NCBI GenBank assembly: GCA_944390715.1
Contig: CALXQS010000010.1
Span: 1 to 64,000, forward strand
Length of the DNA stretch: 64,000 bases
From: an uncultured Duodenibacillus sp.
GTDB taxonomy: Bacteria > Pseudomonadota > Gammaproteobacteria > Burkholderiales > Burkholderiaceae_F
Direction: 5' to 3'
In this document: positions 15,227 to 25,034 of the stretch, in pieces
Position numbering within the stretch: the first letter of the stretch is position 1
How the letters are laid out: every line of letters starts with the position of its first letter
Translations under genes and position numbers: made by a program
Notes under the pieces: model-generated
What the model saw: the letters and a program-made list of their open reading frames with translations, nothing else
Database searches by the model: none
Told to the model about the DNA's origin: nothing

Positions 15227-18200
15227 TCCCCAAGACGAATTCCTCGTGGCTGTCTCGCTATTCTCACCAAACCAAGCCAGTCTGCTTCTGTGAGTTCTGT
15301 GTATTCTTTTTTTCCGATATCCTTAATCGCTTCTTTAAGTTCTGGTAAAGTTTCCGCCCTAGTTCGCAAATCTTCCTGAATCTGTTCTCCAGACCTATAT
15401 CCCCATGCCCCTAAAAAAGCGTTCCTAAGGGCAAAATTTTTGTCATCGGCTTCTTGATGATATGCTTGTCGCGATATCAACAAAAGACCTCTCTCGAAAT
15501 TCAAAATATTTTTTGACTGGTTAAACTCAGATGAAAGTTCACTTTTCCGTTTATCAAATCCATTGTCTTCGTTGTTTCGAGACGACAATTCACTAATGTT
15601 TGTTTCTTGTAAATCATTTGGTATTCTTTGCTGAAAATTCTTTGAAGTCGTCTCTAAATCAGCTTCAGCCTTTTCCAAAAAATCTTTATTTAACTGTCTC
15701 GCTGACATAATTTTCTGAGGGCCAAAAACAAAAATATCTTCTCCATGACTATTAGTGGACAAAGAAGCTCCTATTTTCATGACAGCTGAGTCAGAGTACA
15801 TTGCCCTCAAAGCTGATTCAGGTGATTCATAGCTCTTTATTGCTTGATTCATTGCCCCAACCGAACCATCTACTTTTGTAGTTGTCTCACCCATTTCATT
15901 TTGAATAACACTGCTTGATGCTGATATGTCACCGACTAAAGATCTTATTTCTTCACGTCCTGATTGATAGGTTTTTCCCAAACTACTTGCAAATGACCTT
16001 GCTGCACTTCGAACACTTTCGTCACCATGAGATGTAGCTACGCGTTGAACTGCATTTTTCACTAGTTCTAAAGCTGCGGAACTATCAACATTGTTACGGG
16101 TTCCAGCTTTTTTCAGCGCTGTGTCTATTACGTCTTGCGCATCTTTGAATGAAGCCTCTGCCTTTAAATTAGTATTTAAATATCTTTGATAGGAAGATAA
16201 AGTTCCCTCACCTAATTCCGAAATATCTTGTTCTGGCCTATTAGAGCTTGGAATCAAATAACTGTTTGATCCTGTTTTGGTATTGGATTCATTAATGGAG
16301 TGTCCCCCCTGCTTGATCAAACGAACAGGATTTCTTGGTTGTTCAATGCTAGCCTCAAAACCGAGTTTTCCGCCGGTATTAAGCGAAACACCTTCACTAA
16401 CACTATCCGTGCTCGCCAACTCCACCCCTCGATCAACGACCAAACTTGACCCTGTTCTTTGAGATCGAGAATATGCATCCATCGTTCCCATCTCTTTGTT
16501 GATCGCATCCCTCAAGGCATGCGCAAAGCCTCTCTGCACCGAATCAGAACTCGTTGCTGACTGCGTAAAGCTGAACCTCGCCGCATCCGCCCAAGAACTC
16601 GTCATCTGTGAGACATTGCTCGAGGCATGTCCTCTGGCAAAGCTCTGCGTCGTCGTTGAAGACACGCCGAAATTCACCGGCGTTCTCGTCATGCCCGTCA
16701 CCTGCCCTTCGTCAGATCTCGTCACGGAACCAAATGCTGAGGTCGTGACAAGCATGCCGGGATGAGAAGCTGAAATAGACCTGTCAAACTTATTGGCCGA
16801 CGTGTTGTTGCTCTGAACGTTCGAAAGCTGCACGTTGCCTTGAGACACATTGCCGGCGGCAAGCGATGCGCCTTGGGATGATGCCGCGCTTTGCGCCGGG
16901 GCCGTCAGTCCGCCCACAAGCTGGCCTACGGCCACATCTCCCGCACGCACCAATGCGTAGGCAATCACAGGCACTGCACACATCAATGCTCCAGCCATCG
17001 CCTGACTTGTTGCTCCCGTTTCGCGAATGAGCGCCGCGGCCTGAAGCGAATTGCCGCCAAACTGAGAAGCAATGACGCCGAAAGGGTGCGCGTCATACGT
17101 GATCATGAGGTAGTTGACGATGGAAGACAGCGCCGGCCAAATCTGAATCGTCACAAGAAGCGTGACGTAGGAGCGCACGATCGAGCCCATGGCCGAGCCC
17201 GAGACAAGCGCCATGAGCACGATGATGGGGAAAGCGCCGATCACGATGAATTCAAGCGCATTGCGAATTTTTGGCAAAGCATCCTGCGCAATTTTGGCCA
17301 TCGTGCGGTAGTTGATTTCGCTGGCGAGATTGCCCTGCGCCTTGGCCAGCCCGACAGCAGCCGAAAGCGGATCGTCTTTGCCGGCGGCCGAGCCTGCTGC
17401 GGCCTCTGGAATTGCCGAGAGCATGAGCGAGTGCTTGAGCGAGGCGTCCATCGTGCGCGAGAGATTCAAAAGAAGCTCTTCGGCCTGCGGAAGCGCCGTC
17501 GTGACGACAGCCTCGGGCGCGGCGTGATCGGGCGCCAGCTTGGCTCCGAGCATGAGCTTTAAGGCTGGAAGCTCTACGGTGCGCAGAACCTCATCGGCGT
17601 ACTTGAGCGCATCGGGGCACTTCTTAACCTCTCCATTGGGGAGCGCCGTCAGCCGAGCCGGATTGACCCAGCCCGCGGCCGATACGTCCTTCCAGATATC
17701 AGTTGATCTGACAAGTCGCGCGGCCTTTGTCTGATCGGTCAAAAGCTCCGGCACGATGCAGCCTGCGACCACTGCCTTGACGGTCGACATGCCTTCGACC
17801 GTCACCGGCCCCACGCTTTGGAGCACTTCGAGAATGCGTTCAGGGTAGACGGCGCCGAACTTAGAAAAGCGCGCCACGTCAACCGGAGCAAATGCGTCTT
17901 CAGAAAGGCGCGAAAGCCAATAGCCCGCGCGGTTGGCCATCGAGCCGAAAACGCCGATGCCAAGCGGCACGTTGTCCACGGTATAGACGGTTTCGCTGCG
18001 GATGTCCTGAATGGAAATCGTCACCTTGGGCACCACCGCAACGCCCCAGAAAAGAACGGCGCAGGCAAAGTACGCGATGGCTGGCCGCCCCTCGCTTTTG
18101 ACGGCTCCCATGGCGATGACGATGATCATGCCCAAAAGGAAAATCAATGCGGCAAACTGACCGAAGGCGCCGCTTGCCGTGATCGACACCAGCCCCTCGA

Positions 18201-18255
18201 AAAGATCGCGAAGCTGCGCGCCGTTCCAATATGCATAAAAAAGAAATGCTTCCAT
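15223..18255 (-). CDS. traG: Conjugal transfer mating-pair stabilisation protein TraG
   Basis: A 1010-aa inner-membrane protein matching F TraG: an N-terminal segment with several membrane helices, then a long polar C-terminal part rich in Ser, Thr, Gln and Asn. N-terminal residues MEAFLFYAYWNGAQLRDLFEGLVSI and AALIFLLGMIIVIAMGAVK are typical of the TraG_N domain; membrane helices recur near 340-480. TraG acts in pilus assembly and in stabilising mating pairs through its periplasmic C-terminus. The ATG at 18255 is chosen over an in-frame TTG at 18261. The last third (15223-16300) is more AT-rich than the first, so the C-terminal domain may have a different origin. Confidence 0.9.
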   Translation of the reverse strand: MEAFLFYAYWNGAQLRDLFEGLVSITASGAFGQFAALIFLLGMIIVIAMGAVKSEGRPAIAYFACAVLFWGVAVVPKVTISIQDIRSETVYTVDNVPLGIGVFGSMANRAGYWLSRLSEDAFAPVDVARFSKFGAVYPERILEVLQSVGPVTVEGMSTVKAVVAGCIVPELLTDQTKAARLVRSTDIWKDVSAAGWVNPARLTALPNGEVKKCPDALKYADEVLRTVELPALKLMLGAKLAPDHAAPEAVVTTALPQAEELLLNLSRTMDASLKHSLMLSAIPEAAAGSAAGKDDPLSAAVGLAKAQGNLASEINYRTMAKIAQDALPKIRNALEFIVIGAFPIIVLMALVSGSAMGSIVRSYVTLLVTIQIWPALSSIVNYLMITYDAHPFGVIASQFGGNSLQAAALIRETGATSQAMAGALMCAVPVIAYALVRAGDVAVGQLVGGLTAPAQSAASSQGASLAAGNVSQGNVQLSNVQSNNTSANKFDRSISASHPGMLVTTSAFGSVTRSDEGQVTGMTRTPVNFGVSSTTTQSFARGHASSNVSQMTSSWADAARFSFTQSATSSDSVQRGFAHALRDAINKEMGTMDAYSRSQRTGSSLVVDRGVELASTDSVSEGVSLNTGGKLGFEASIEQPRNPVRLIKQGGHSINESNTKTGSNSYLIPSSNRPEQDISELGEGTLSSYQRYLNTNLKAEASFKDAQDVIDTALKKAGTRNNVDSSAALELVKNAVQRVATSHGDESVRSAARSFASSLGKTYQSGREEIRSLVGDISASSSVIQNEMGETTTKVDGSVGAMNQAIKSYESPESALRAMYSDSAVMKIGASLSTNSHGEDIFVFGPQKIMSARQLNKDFLEKAEADLETTSKNFQQRIPNDLQETNISELSSRNNEDNGFDKRKSELSSEFNQSKNILNFERGLLLISRQAYHQEADDKNFALRNAFLGAWGYRSGEQIQEDLRTRAETLPELKEAIKDIGKKEYTELTEADWLGLVRIARQPRGIRLGD

Positions 18256-18393
18256 GCTCAAAAACCGACGTTGTTGTTTTTATTTATTCGAGAGCCAAAA
18301 AAAACGGGCATCAAATGGCGGACTTGCCCGGTCCTGCGCTTCATTTTTTGCCGCAGACTCGGGCAAAACCGATTCTTTTTCAGACAAGCGCCT

Positions 18394-19872
18394 CTATCGG
18401 CCTGCTGCCGCTGAAGCCGGCAGCACCTGCAGCAGCGCCGCGCTTTGATTTCCCGCGAGGCTGCGCTCGATGTGCTCGAGCTGCACCACGAGGCTGGAGG
18501 CGCGCATCATGGCCTGCATCACTTTGCTTTCGCGCGCATGCAGGCTTGCTTCAATTTGCGCGATGCGCTGCTCAAGCCGCTCGACGTGCCGGACGTGCTC
18601 GGAGCTCGTGCTTGAGGCAGCGCTAGAAGTCAGAGTCGTGCGGATGTCCTGCGCCAACGCCCTCACCGCCGAAGCAAGCATTTCATAGGCTGCGGCCTCG
18701 ACGTAAATGCGCGTGAGATCGTGCGCGATGCCCTGATAGCGCGAGAGCGCCGAAAGGTTGAGAATGCGAAGCAGCGGCACGCCCGTCGCTCCGCCAAGGA
18801 GCATCAGTTCGTCATCCGTGACAAGCGACGCGTCGCGCTTTTGCAAAGCGTCAAGATAATGGTCGGCCGCCTCCTGAATCTTGTCGACAAGACTCATGTC
18901 GGTGGTTTTCTCAAGAACAACCGTCAAGCACTTTTTGGCCTCGTCGCACTTGAGCCGCTCAAAGCCCTCGCCCTGGCGCACTTCGCCGAAAAGAACCGGC
19001 AAAAGGTCAACGCCGGCATAATGCTTGGCCTCGATCACGGCGTCTTCGCCGCTGCCAGCCTTTTTAAAGATCGTCGTGCCCGCAAGCGTCATCATCACCT
19101 CGCGCAAAAGCGTCGCGTCGCCCGAAGTTTTTCCGAGCCTTCCCGAGTTGATGAGCGCCCAGGTGAGGTTGATTTCCGGCGCATCGATGACGTTGCCGCC
19201 CGAGTCTTTTCTTACCGGCGCGCTTTCAATGGCTGCGCCCCCGTCGTCGCGCACCTTGCGGTCGGCCTCAGACTGATCGGAAACTTCGCCGGTGCTTCTG
19301 AGACTATTTTTGGCCTTAAGCAGTACGCCCTGCAGGTGTTCCGAGGCGCCGGTATTTTCAAACAGCGCCTGCGCGGCCGAGCACGAATCGGTGTAGCGGT
19401 TGGTGTAGCTGCGAATCAGATCGGCGTAGCGCCCCACCATTTCGTTTAAGTCCGGAGCCATCGTCTGCAGCGCAAGCTGAAAGGCAAGCCCGGGCAGCGC
19501 CGTGCCGACGCTTTTTAAAAACGAAACGAATTCATCGCGGCTCGGTATGGAAAATGCGCCAAGAAACACGTCGATTCCCCCGCATCCGGCTTTGAGCGCA
19601 GGGGGCGTTACAGAAAACGGCACGAACTCTCGCCTTGGCGTGCGGTAGACAAAGCCTCCGCCCGAGACGACGTTGAGCGCCCCGGCTTCAACGATGCCTG
19701 CCTGCGTGACATTGGTCATCTGCGCATTTTCTTCAAAAAATTCGTCGACAAAGCCTGCCTGTGCGCTCGCGGAGGCAAAGGCCGTCAGTGCGGCGGCTGC
19801 AAGGAGCCTCAAACTCATGCGCCTTGCCTTGCGGCAGCTGCCGCCAAAAGCTCGTTTTTGCTTCATATTCAT
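18394..19872 (-). CDS. traH: Conjugative pilus assembly protein TraH
   Basis: A 492-aa exported protein of the TraH family. A signal peptide ends near LTAFASASAQA-GF; the conserved CGGIDVFLGAFSIPSRDEFVSFLK block and ALQTMAPDLNEMVGRYADLIR follow. A coiled coil (EHVRHVERLEQRIAQIEASLHARESK) lies near the C-terminus. TraH with TraF, TraU, TraW and TrbI forms the F-specific periplasmic complex for pilus extension and retraction. It is followed by traG after 138 bp. Confidence 0.92.
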   Translation of the reverse strand: MNMKQKRAFGGSCRKARRMSLRLLAAAALTAFASASAQAGFVDEFFEENAQMTNVTQAGIVEAGALNVVSGGGFVYRTPRREFVPFSVTPPALKAGCGGIDVFLGAFSIPSRDEFVSFLKSVGTALPGLAFQLALQTMAPDLNEMVGRYADLIRSYTNRYTDSCSAAQALFENTGASEHLQGVLLKAKNSLRSTGEVSDQSEADRKVRDDGGAAIESAPVRKDSGGNVIDAPEINLTWALINSGRLGKTSGDATLLREVMMTLAGTTIFKKAGSGEDAVIEAKHYAGVDLLPVLFGEVRQGEGFERLKCDEAKKCLTVVLEKTTDMSLVDKIQEAADHYLDALQKRDASLVTDDELMLLGGATGVPLLRILNLSALSRYQGIAHDLTRIYVEAAAYEMLASAVRALAQDIRTTLTSSAASSTSSEHVRHVERLEQRIAQIEASLHARESKVMQAMMRASSLVVQLEHIERSLAGNQSAALLQVLPASAAAGR

Positions 19873-19940
19873 TCTTTTGCTTCAAGCGTTCGTTCGTGTT
19901 TTTTAAATTTGCTGAGAGTGGGTTCAAGGCAGCGCCAAGC

Positions 19941-21035
19941 CTAGTGCGCGCCCTGCGATCCTTTTTCCTGCGGCCTTGCTTCGGCTTCATCAAGCCCCGA
20001 GGCAAGCTCCTCATAAAGTTCTGAGCCCGCATAGGCGGGCGCGCCGTTGAAAGCTGGGAAAACGTCTTCTCTTTGAGCAAAGCCCTGGGCGCTGTGAATG
20101 CGCGCCATGTCTATGGCTTCGGCTTGCGAAGCCAGGCGCACGACGCGCCGGGAGATTTCTGCGACGTCGACAACGCCCGTGGCCACAAGCCGGGCCTGAC
20201 GCGGATCCTTGTCGCCGCGGCGCACGAGAACAAGCGCAGGAAAAAGCCTGATCCCCCCGGCCATGACGGAAGCCTGCCCGCGATCGCGCCGCGCTTCGGG
20301 CATCAACGGGTTTTGGTCCGTCATGGAGACGTAGACCGTGTCAAAGCCGTTGCGCTCGGCAAAGCTCTCGACCAAAGGAAGCATCATGCGCGTGAGGTCC
20401 GACTCGTCGCCAAAGAAAATAAAGCCCCAGTCGCTGCTGAGCTTAGCGGCCTGCTCCTGAACCTTTCGCGCAGACAGGCGCGAGAGTTCAGTTGAGGCAA
20501 AGTTCACCGTCGGGTGCTGCGCCGTCCAGTCAAACTGCGGAGCCTGCAGCAGAGCGCTTTGCCAGCTTTCGGCAAAGCGCCCGGCCTTGATCATCAAAAA
20601 GGCATTGGCTTCAAGATAGGCCTTCATGTTTTCTTCGGTGGGCTTCATCACGGCCCGATCAAGGCGCTTTTTCACCTCGGCTTGAAGCTCTTCGAGGGTT
20701 TCGAAAGCCTCAAGCCCCTGAGAATCAGGAAAATCGGCCTTCTTCTTCTCGTCTGCAGAAGATCGCCTTTTTTGCATTTGATCAGGCAATGCTTCTTCGC
20801 CGTAGAACAAAAAAGGGCGATTGGGATCGCTCCAGACGTCCTGCGTCCAAAAGCTCTGCGTTTGACTCTCCAAGCTCGAGGCAGCAGCCAAGCCCCCAGG
20901 CGCGAGAGCAAAGACGCCCGAAAGGGCACAGGAAAGCGCAAGGCCCTGCGGCAGCTGCGCCGTGCACCGCCGGCAGGATATGGATCCATTTATAAATTTT
21001 CTAAACATCGATCTCTTTTTTGCGTATTTATTCAT
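19941..21035 (-). CDS. traF: Conjugative pilus assembly protein TraF
   Basis: A periplasmic protein of the F TraF type with a thioredoxin-like C-terminal domain. The family core WGFIFFGDESDLTRMMLPLVESFAERNGFD lacks the CxxC pair, as in F TraF. The segment SFWTQDVWSDPNRPFLFYGEE near the N-terminus is characteristic. The start chosen (21035, MNKYAKK) gives 364 aa with a signal peptide near residues 20-50; an ATG at 21008 is possible. Gene order N-F-H-G is that of F, without the small trb genes. Confidence 0.88.
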   Translation of the reverse strand: MNKYAKKRSMFRKFINGSISCRRCTAQLPQGLALSCALSGVFALAPGGLAAASSLESQTQSFWTQDVWSDPNRPFLFYGEEALPDQMQKRRSSADEKKKADFPDSQGLEAFETLEELQAEVKKRLDRAVMKPTEENMKAYLEANAFLMIKAGRFAESWQSALLQAPQFDWTAQHPTVNFASTELSRLSARKVQEQAAKLSSDWGFIFFGDESDLTRMMLPLVESFAERNGFDTVYVSMTDQNPLMPEARRDRGQASVMAGGIRLFPALVLVRRGDKDPRQARLVATGVVDVAEISRRVVRLASQAEAIDMARIHSAQGFAQREDVFPAFNGAPAYAGSELYEELASGLDEAEARPQEKGSQGAH

Positions 21036-21126
21036 CGGCTTTGCGCCTTTCAAGCCAAGCAAAGGCTCAAAGCTTTTCCTGGTCTGGAAAGGATGAAAAA
21101 AATCAAAAGGAGGAAAGAATCTTTCT

Positions 21127-23724
21127 TCAGGGCTTTACAACCAGGCTGTGCCTTAAGGCTTTCTCCTTTTGGTTTTCCAGAATCCCGTAGCCGCGAATGA
21201 GGTAAGCCGAGCCCGCGCTGCAGCCCGTTGAGAGCGCGCATTTGCCCGTGATGTTGTCAAAGGCGACGTACTGATCGCCCCCGGAGGCGATTTGCTCAAC
21301 ACGAGCCTTGCTGCGGGAAAGGACCGCGTCGACGTTGAGCTCTAGGCCGTTTTTCGAAGCCTCAAGCGCAATGTCGCTCACGATGGCCGAGAGGTCCATG
21401 CGCGAGAAGTCAAGACTTTGAAATTCCGCGAGCGTAAAGCCGCGGGTGAGCGGCTGTCGGGGCGTGCCCCAGGACAAGCCCAGCTGCTCGCGGCCCTGCT
21501 CGGCGATGATGCGCGCGAGCTTTGAGTTGAAGCACACCCAGCTTTCCTTTTTCTCCAGGCACTTGCTGCCGGCGCTCTTGTCGCACCAGCTGCCCACGTA
21601 ATGGCAAAGCCCGCGGGCTTCGCGCAGCACGTGCATGCGGTCGGTCTCTTCGCAGCTGAAGTATTCAGCGGCCATCTCAAGGGCCGCGGCCGCAAGAAAC
21701 CCTGCCGGAGAAAAATTAAGCGTCATCGAGCCCGTCGAGCTGATCGAGACCGACACGCCGTAGTAGGAAAGACTTGGGCTGTAGACGCCGCTGCCCGCCG
21801 TGCCGTAGAGCGCCGTCAAAAGCCCCGAGGTTTGCTCGTAGGAACTCAGAATGTCGTAGACAAAGGGGCTGCCCACCCATTTGACGGCCTCCCAGCCGGC
21901 TTCAATGCCGACGGTGAGCGCCACGCCGAATGCTGAGTTGTCCATTGAAGAAGCGCTTTGCGCGTCATCAATGCTGCAGCACGAAAACCCAAAGGCTTTC
22001 GTCGTGCAGCGGCTTGCCGTGCCGCCGAAGATGCTGTCTTTGTTGGCGTCGCCGTAGACGCCTGCCTGACGAATGATCTCCATCAAGGCAATGCCCTCAA
22101 GAAAATCCTTGCTCGTCTCGCTTGTGGTCGGCTCGCACAGGCCCGCAATGCAGATTTCGCCGTCGCACACGACGCCCGCCTCAACCTCTTCTTCGCCCCC
22201 GCCGCAGACCCAGGTTTCGGTGCGCATCAAGCAGCTGCCGTCTTCATCGGTACCAAGACACTGGCTTTCGGTCTTTTTGCAGGCAGGGTCGGCGGCAAGC
22301 TTGGCGCACTCGTCGATCACTTCCGAGTCGCCCGAGCCCGCGCCGCACACAAAGGTCGACTGATTCTTCCAGCAGTCCTTGTAGACGGGCACGCCGTCGA
22401 CCACCTTGGTTGCCGGCCCTTCAAGACAGACTTCTTCTTCGAGCCGGCAGACGGGATTTTCTTCAAACTCCCGGCACGTTGAAACCTCGACGATCGAGTC
22501 GATCGTGGTGCTGTCTTCAACGAGCTCGGCGCCTCCCGCTTCAACATCGTCGGCGCCCGCGCCGCAGGCGTAGGTCACATTCCACTCGATGCAGCCCAAG
22601 TCGTCGCTTTTGACGCACGTGCGCGCAGATTCGCTGCAGGAGCCTTCGGCGGCAAGCCCTTGGCAAGTGTTTTCGGGATTTTTGGTCGTGCACTGCATCA
22701 CGCGCTCGTAGCCCCAGCAGGGCATGGAGTAGCCCTTGCCGTTGATGACGCGGTAGGTGGGATAGCGGTCCACGCACGTTTGAGAAATCTGCCGGCAGCT
22801 CGTGGCGTCGTCTTCGAGCTTGGCGCAGGCGCTTGCATCGGGCTTGGGGGTGCCGACGTTGACCGTGGAGCTGTCGATGATTTCAGCGCTTTCCGACTCG
22901 ATCACGCCCTCGGGCAGCGGCCCCTTGCAGCGCACCTCCCCTTGCAGAATACCGCAGGCGGGATCAACGGCTGCATCGCACACGGGGTCCTTGACGCTCG
23001 TGCAGCCGGCTGCCAGCAGCACCGAGCAGCCCTCCACGCGCCTGCCGCCGCACAAATAGGTGCGCTTGCAGGATTGATCGGTGCAGGCAAGCTCGCCCTT
23101 GACGCAGGCCTCGTTTTCCTCAAAAGGCCGGCAGGCGGACTCATCGACGACTTCTTCCTGTCCCTGGATTTCTCCGGTCCAGGCGGCGTTGATCGGCGGA
23201 AGGTCGATTTTTGCTTCGCACGCCCAGGACTCTTTTTCGCTCAGACAGGCTTTCTCGCCGTTGACGCCCGTGATTTCCTCAGCGCATGCGGACTCGGTTT
23301 TCCTACATCGCGCAGCGTTCATGCCGTCAGCTTCAGCCTGAAGGCTTGCGCAGCCGTCAATTGCGCTCTCATCGGGCTTGAGGCACGCATAGGTATCGCG
23401 CGTGACCCAGCAGTCGCGCACAACCTCAATGCCGTCGACAACGCGCGTGCCGCCAGGCTCCACGCAGGTCGTCTCGGTGACGAAGCACGTTTCGCCCTGA
23501 TCATTTTTAAAGACTTCGCCTTCAAAAAGAAACCGTGCGGGAAGTTCAGGCTTTTCAGACGTGGCTTTGACATCCATCCCTGCAGAATCTGCCGCAAGAG
23601 CCGCGCAAGCCTCGGTTAGCCCCCAGAGCGAAGCAATAGCGGCAATGATGATCAAGCGCGCAAAGAAGCATGCAGCAAAGCATGTCGAGCTCTGAGCCAA
23701 TCGAAAAGAAACAGATAGCCTCAT
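21127..23724 (-). CDS. traN: TraN, C-terminal cysteine-rich part as a separate gene
   Basis: An 865-aa protein with its own signal peptide (about residues 1-45, ending near TEACAALA) and dozens of cysteines in repeated C-x(n)-W-x-C blocks. The stretch VVCDGEICIAGLCEPTTSETSKDFLEGI and the end CLEKKESWVCFNSKLARIIAEQGREQLGLSWG align with the C-terminal half of F TraN, the outer-membrane adhesin that contacts the recipient. What is missing is the N-terminal half, which the preceding gene encodes. The two genes overlap by ATGA. The many Cys modules make it much longer than F TraN, which could widen receptor range. Confidence 0.85.
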   Translation of the reverse strand: MRLSVSFRLAQSSTCFAACFFARLIIIAAIASLWGLTEACAALAADSAGMDVKATSEKPELPARFLFEGEVFKNDQGETCFVTETTCVEPGGTRVVDGIEVVRDCWVTRDTYACLKPDESAIDGCASLQAEADGMNAARCRKTESACAEEITGVNGEKACLSEKESWACEAKIDLPPINAAWTGEIQGQEEVVDESACRPFEENEACVKGELACTDQSCKRTYLCGGRRVEGCSVLLAAGCTSVKDPVCDAAVDPACGILQGEVRCKGPLPEGVIESESAEIIDSSTVNVGTPKPDASACAKLEDDATSCRQISQTCVDRYPTYRVINGKGYSMPCWGYERVMQCTTKNPENTCQGLAAEGSCSESARTCVKSDDLGCIEWNVTYACGAGADDVEAGGAELVEDSTTIDSIVEVSTCREFEENPVCRLEEEVCLEGPATKVVDGVPVYKDCWKNQSTFVCGAGSGDSEVIDECAKLAADPACKKTESQCLGTDEDGSCLMRTETWVCGGGEEEVEAGVVCDGEICIAGLCEPTTSETSKDFLEGIALMEIIRQAGVYGDANKDSIFGGTASRCTTKAFGFSCCSIDDAQSASSMDNSAFGVALTVGIEAGWEAVKWVGSPFVYDILSSYEQTSGLLTALYGTAGSGVYSPSLSYYGVSVSISSTGSMTLNFSPAGFLAAAALEMAAEYFSCEETDRMHVLREARGLCHYVGSWCDKSAGSKCLEKKESWVCFNSKLARIIAEQGREQLGLSWGTPRQPLTRGFTLAEFQSLDFSRMDLSAIVSDIALEASKNGLELNVDAVLSRSKARVEQIASGGDQYVAFDNITGKCALSTGCSAGSAYLIRGYGILENQKEKALRHSLVVKP

Positions 23725-25034
23725 GCGTCCACTCCCGTGCAGGTCTCGGTCCAATGCTCGGACTCGCCCGTCTTCATAAAGCGCACGAACACTAGCCGCA
23801 CGAACACCTCGCCCGAATACACGGCGTTTGACCCCGTGCCCGCATGCACGCTCATGCGCACGGAAGACTCGCACTGCGAGGCGCTGCACGAGGTGCTGCC
23901 GGAAAAGCGCACCGTGCCGTCGGCGACTGCCATAGGGACGTCGAAGACCGCCTCGCGCGTGGAGACGCTCAAGGCTGGGGCGAGGCCCGCAGCCGCATTG
24001 GTGGCAAAGGTCACAAGCGGCATTGCGCCTTCTTTAGTTTCTTGGCAGACCACTGAGACCTCAAGCGTATCGGCCCCCGGCACGGCGTCTTGCATCAATA
24101 CGGCCCAATCGGTGTTGGAGGCTTTGGTCGTATCGCCCACGCGGCAGGTCGCCTCGGGCTTGACGACAAGCCTGCGGCTGCAGCGGCGCTCGATTTTTTT
24201 AAATTTCGGACGCAGGCAGCTTGCCAGATGCTTCGTTTTGATTTCCGTGGAAACCGATACCGGACAAGACATCACGTCGGGGTTCTTGACGCCCTCCCAG
24301 CAGGCGACGGTCGAGGTCGTCTCCTGGGCCACCACCACTGGGACCGAACAGGAGGCGGAAAAGTCTTTGCGCTCAACGATGCGGCACACCCATTTGGAAG
24401 CTTCCTCAAGAATCGACTCCCAGGCCGTGGTGCAGGTGTTGGTGGTTGAGGCGCTCTCGGCGTTGACGCGCACATCGCACGTGTGCGTGACCGAAGGCTT
24501 GACCACAGTCTCGGTGTTGGGCCTGCAGGTGCCCGTTGAGCTGCCGTTGCCCTCGACATTGACCATGTCGTCGGCCTTGTCGACGACCTCGTCTCGGCCG
24601 CCGATGATGTCGCCGGCCGCATCGGGATCGATGGTGGGCTTGGTCGTGCTCGTGCGGTCAACGACTTGCACGGCCAGACACGTCGGATCCCTTTGGCTTT
24701 TGCAGCGATCGGCTTCCGTTCTGCCTGGAGCAAACAAAACGCCCTGCCCGTTTTGACGCAGAGATTCAATGGCCGTGGTGTCGCCCGTGACGCGCTCGAG
24801 CACTTCCTTGATGTGCCCTGAAGCGTGAAGTGCCCCATAGTCAGGCAAAGGCGTTTTGCGCGCGGCCTCAACCGCAGCTTCAACCGCCGGGCTTGCTTTG
24901 GGCAAGGGATCCCCATCCATCTCGTGCAGCGAGGCGAAAGCCGGCTGAAAAGCGATGCAAAGGATGAGCGCAATGCATGCATCAACCAACATCAGCGGTT
25001 GGCGCTGAAGTTCTCGGCAAAAAGCGATTCTCAC
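23721..25034 (-). CDS. traN: TraN, N-terminal part as a separate gene
   Basis: A 437-aa exported protein. GGRDEVVDKADDMVNVEGNGSSTG and the following Cys-rich block correspond to GRDVVNRADSIVG in F TraN, and the closing VRLVFVRFMKTGESEHWTETC corresponds to its middle (RLVVRVKKA...WSESC). It ends exactly where the TraN Cys-rich C-terminal region should begin. The start is GTG at 25034, overlapping the trbC stop (GTGA). The two parts probably meet in the periplasm or outer membrane. The stop is a clean TGA in an ATGA overlap and the second gene has a signal peptide, so the split looks evolved and not a sequencing error. Confidence 0.75.
   Translation of the reverse strand: MRIAFCRELQRQPLMLVDACIALILCIAFQPAFASLHEMDGDPLPKASPAVEAAVEAARKTPLPDYGALHASGHIKEVLERVTGDTTAIESLRQNGQGVLFAPGRTEADRCKSQRDPTCLAVQVVDRTSTTKPTIDPDAAGDIIGGRDEVVDKADDMVNVEGNGSSTGTCRPNTETVVKPSVTHTCDVRVNAESASTTNTCTTAWESILEEASKWVCRIVERKDFSASCSVPVVVAQETTSTVACWEGVKNPDVMSCPVSVSTEIKTKHLASCLRPKFKKIERRCSRRLVVKPEATCRVGDTTKASNTDWAVLMQDAVPGADTLEVSVVCQETKEGAMPLVTFATNAAAGLAPALSVSTREAVFDVPMAVADGTVRFSGSTSCSASQCESSVRMSVHAGTGSNAVYSGEVFVRLVFVRFMKTGESEHWTETCTGVDA

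Noticed and set aside
24460-24640. Possibility that the traN split is a sequencing error.
   Set aside because: The junction is a clean ATGA overlap at 23721-23724 and the second reading frame begins with a convincing signal peptide, as expected for a separate exported protein.
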